Source of the DNA: an uncultured Oceanospirillaceae bacterium
GTDB lineage: Bacteria; Pseudomonadota; Gammaproteobacteria; Pseudomonadales; Balneatricaceae
Assembly (NCBI GenBank): GCA_937136055.1
Contig: CAKZOD010000022.1
Span: forward strand, 1-64,000
DNA length: 64,000 nucleotides
Direction of reading: 5' to 3'
This document shows, in pieces, positions 61,841 to 64,000 of this stretch. The notes below the pieces were generated by a model. The model did not search any database. It was given only the letters and a program-made list of their open reading frames with translations, and had not been told where the DNA came from. Numbering within the stretch: the first letter of the stretch is position 1; each line of letters opens with the position of its first letter. The translations under genes were made by a program, and so were the position numbers.

Positions 61841-63934
61841 ATGAGTTTGGATGTAGATCAGGAGATTCTCGAAGACTTCTTAGTCGAAGCTGGAGAAATA
61901 CTTGAACTTTTATCAGAGCAGTTAGTGGAATTGGAACAACACCCGGAAGATGAAGGGTTGTTAAATGCGATATTTCGTGGTTTCCATACCGTTAAAGGCG
62001 GAGCAGGTTTCTTACAACTCGATGCGATGGTTGACTGCTGTCACCATGCAGAGAATCTATTTGATTTGTTGCGTACCGGTGGTATTAAAGTAACGGCTCC
62101 ATTGATGGATGTGGTACTGCAATCTTTAGATGCTGTAAATCGTATGTTTGAGAATGTTCGTGGTGGGCTTGCTCCAGAACCAGCATCTCCAGAATTGATT
62201 AGTCAGCTTGAGCAATACGCAAGTGGTAATGCACCGTCTGCAGATGCACCCGCTGCGCCAGCACCAGTAGAGGCTCCTCAGGCAGCAGTGCAGCCAGCAC
62301 CCGCACCTGCCCTAGAGCTACCAACATCACCAATGGCTGCAGATGATGACTTCGATTTGCTACTAAAAGAATCTAATACAGTAACATCTGCCCCGGCGAC
62401 ATCGGGTGGCGGTGATTTAATTACAGAAGAAGAGTTTGATTCTTTAATGAATGAGTTACATGGATCAACTGGCGCGCCTGGTAAGCAAAAAGCAGCAGCA
62501 CCAGCGACTCTAGAAGATGAATTTGAAAGCTTGTTAGATGATTTGCAAGCAACGGGACAAGGTGCGTTTAAAGCAACCGATAGCGCTGCTTCTGCTCCAG
62601 TTGAAGCTCCCGCGCCTGTAGTAGCTGCTCCAGAGCCTACAAAATCAGCAGGTGTTGTGGCACCTGAGCCTCCAGCGGCGGCAGAGGAAGTCAAAAAGAC
62701 AGTTGAAAAAGCAACAGCTGCAGCGAATAAGAGTGCAGCGAAGACACCTGCTGCAAAAACTCCAGCACCAACGCCAGAAAGTAACGTACGAGTTGATACT
62801 CGCTTACTTGATAAAATCATGAACATGGTTGGTGAGCTCGTACTTGTGCGAAATCGTTTGGTGCGCCTTGGTGGTAGCGGTGAAGACGAAGAGATGTCTA
62901 AAGCGTTAGGCACATTGGATATGGTGACAGCAGATTTACAGATGTCTGTCATGAAAACGCGAATGCAGCCGGTTAAAAAAGTATTTGGTCGTTTCCCTCG
63001 TTTGATTCGTGACTTATCTCGAACATTAAAAAAAGAGATCCGTTTAGAGTTGCGCGGTGAAGAAACCGATTTAGATAAAAACCTTGTTGAAGCTTTAGCC
63101 GATCCCTTGATTCACTTAGTGAGAAACTCGGTAGACCATGGTATCGAAAGCCCTGATGATCGTGAGGCTGCGGGTAAGGCAAGAGAAGGCCACGTTCTTC
63201 TATCAGCAGAACAAGAAGGCGATCATATTTTGCTTATCATCCAAGATGATGGTGCAGGTATGGACCCGGAGAAACTCAGAGGTCTAGCTGTAGATCGTGG
63301 AATGCTTGATCAAGAGTCTGCCAATAGATTGACAGATCAAGAGTGTTTCAACTTGATCTTCTCTGCTGGGTTTTCAACGAAAGAAGTTGTTTCTGATGTA
63401 TCGGGACGCGGCGTGGGAATGGATGTTGTTAAGACAAAGATTACCCAGCTAAACGGTACATTGGCGATAGATTCTGTGTTAGGTCAAGGAACGCGTATAG
63501 CAATCCAAGTACCTTTAACACTGGCTATCATGCCTACGCTGATGGTTATCTTGGAAGATCAAGCTTTTGCATTGCCGCTAGTGAATGTTAATGAAATATT
63601 TAACTTAGATTTAACAACGACTAACGTTGTTGATGGGCAGCAAGTTATCACCGTTCGCGATCAAGCATTACCATTATTCCACATGAAGCGCTGGTTGATT
63701 GATGGACAGGGCCATGCAGATCTCCCAGAGCAAGGGCACGTTGTCATTGTTACTGTGGGTACATTGCGCGCAGGTTTTGTTGTTGATCAATTGGTCGGCC
63801 AAGAAGAAGTTGTAATCAAACCGCTAGGTACCATTTTGCATGGAACCGCTGGATTATCGGGTGCAACAATCACTGGTGATGGTCGTATTGCTTTGATTAT
63901 AGATATTCCAAATTTGCTTAAAGAACACGCATAA
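61841..63934 (+). CDS. cheA: chemotaxis histidine kinase (CheA)
   Basis: The P1 phosphotransfer domain has the active His49 in FRGFHTVKGGAGF. The following region (about 130-320) is Ala/Pro-rich with no folded P2 domain visible, but has three acidic motifs at D168, T195 and L224. P3 (MVGELVLVRNRL), the P4 kinase (HLVRNSVDHGIESP, DDGAGMDPEKL, SGRGVGMDVVK) and the CheW-like P5 to the end complete it. It has 697 residues. It follows cheZ by 15 bases with AGGGG as ribosome site. Confidence 0.96.
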   Translation: MSLDVDQEILEDFLVEAGEILELLSEQLVELEQHPEDEGLLNAIFRGFHTVKGGAGFLQLDAMVDCCHHAENLFDLLRTGGIKVTAPLMDVVLQSLDAVNRMFENVRGGLAPEPASPELISQLEQYASGNAPSADAPAAPAPVEAPQAAVQPAPAPALELPTSPMAADDDFDLLLKESNTVTSAPATSGGGDLITEEEFDSLMNELHGSTGAPGKQKAAAPATLEDEFESLLDDLQATGQGAFKATDSAASAPVEAPAPVVAAPEPTKSAGVVAPEPPAAAEEVKKTVEKATAAANKSAAKTPAAKTPAPTPESNVRVDTRLLDKIMNMVGELVLVRNRLVRLGGSGEDEEMSKALGTLDMVTADLQMSVMKTRMQPVKKVFGRFPRLIRDLSRTLKKEIRLELRGEETDLDKNLVEALADPLIHLVRNSVDHGIESPDDREAAGKAREGHVLLSAEQEGDHILLIIQDDGAGMDPEKLRGLAVDRGMLDQESANRLTDQECFNLIFSAGFSTKEVVSDVSGRGVGMDVVKTKITQLNGTLAIDSVLGQGTRIAIQVPLTLAIMPTLMVILEDQAFALPLVNVNEIFNLDLTTTNVVDGQQVITVRDQALPLFHMKRWLIDGQGHADLPEQGHVVIVTVGTLRAGFVVDQLVGQEEVVIKPLGTILHGTAGLSGATITGDGRIALIIDIPNLLKEHA

Positions 63935-63940
63935 TTTGAT

Positions 63941-63984
63941 CACTTACTCAGCGCTGAAATTCAGATTCAGCGCCGATAAGTGAA
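63941..63984 (+). other. stem-loop after cheA
   Basis: TCACTTA (63941-63947) pairs with TAAGTGA (63978-63984) and GCGCTGAA (63952-63959) with TTCAGCGC (63967-63974), separated by a small internal loop, with a seven-base terminal loop. The window ends 16 bases later, so whether a T-tract follows cannot be judged fully. Confidence 0.6.
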
Positions 63985-64000
63985 TGACATTATTTGTCTT

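Noticed and set aside
62278..62952. 224-residue minus-strand ORF opposite cheA
   Set aside because: It is the mirror of the Ala/Pro-rich CheA linker, and its Ser/Ala-rich product has no recognisable features.

Overview
The window looks like chromosomal DNA of a motile, polar-flagellated marine gammaproteobacterium, probably from the Oceanospirillales or a nearby order. The reasons are the Pseudomonas/Marinobacter-type polar-flagellum order flhA-flhF-flhG-fliA-cheY-cheZ-cheA, a textbook sigma-54 site before flhA, sigma-28-like sites before flgK and fliC, a flagellin-glycosylation island, and genes for using carnitine/betaine-type osmolytes and L-rhamnose. Base composition looks AT-leaning by eye and was not computed. 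The taxon is an inference. No tRNA, rRNA, CRISPR array, insertion sequence or integrase was seen.

Layout. (1) 1-9.0 kb: late flagellar genes flgK, flgL, a FliT-like ORF on the minus strand, fliC, flaG, fliD, fliS, with promoters, hairpins, a terminator and a ten-copy heptamer repeat. (2) 9.0-21.9 kb: flagellin glycosylation island. It holds a Maf-type glycosyltransferase, pseB and pseC on plus, and a nine-gene, end-to-start overlapping minus-strand operon (PhyH oxygenase, aldo/keto reductase, SpsF-type cytidylyltransferase, class III aminotransferase, PseG, PseH, WbqC, methyltransferase, PseI). A second methyltransferase diverges from it. (3) 22.2-26.7 kb: carnitine catabolism, with a carnitine dehydrogenase-thioesterase fusion, an SDR, CdhC and the divergent activator CdhR. 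(4) 26.7-36.9 kb: a ChrA-type transporter, a periplasmic solute-binding-like protein, a PotABCD-like ABC transporter and a dimethylglycine-dehydrogenase-like flavoprotein. (5) 37.0-48.2 kb: a complete L-rhamnose locus, rhaRSTPQUK on minus with divergent rhaDI. (6) 48.6-54.7 kb: a DUF2726 protein and an amino-acid island (threonine-dehydratase-like, homoserine-kinase-like, threonine synthase, ornithine-cyclodeaminase-like, Lrp/AsnC). (7) 54.9-64 kb: flhA, flhF, flhG, fliA, cheY, cheZ, cheA.

How the parts work together. The flagellar ends of the window are halves of what is normally one polar-flagellar locus, separated here by about 46 kb of glycan and catabolic genes. FliA should transcribe the late genes (flgK, fliC). 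Pseudaminic-acid-type sugar made by the pse genes would be put on flagellin by the Maf protein next to fliS. L-carnitine would go to 3-dehydrocarnitine, then betainyl-CoA plus acetoacetate, then glycine betaine, and the downstream flavoprotein could act on a later demethylation product. Rhamnose is imported by RhaSTPQ and converted through rhamnulose and rhamnulose-1-phosphate to dihydroxyacetone phosphate and lactate.

The least explained parts are the accessory enzymes of the pse operon, the kinase/threonine-synthase/cyclodeaminase/dehydratase island, the inverted-repeat-rich leader of the flavoprotein gene, and three short acidic motifs in the CheA linker that resemble the CheY-binding tail of CheZ.
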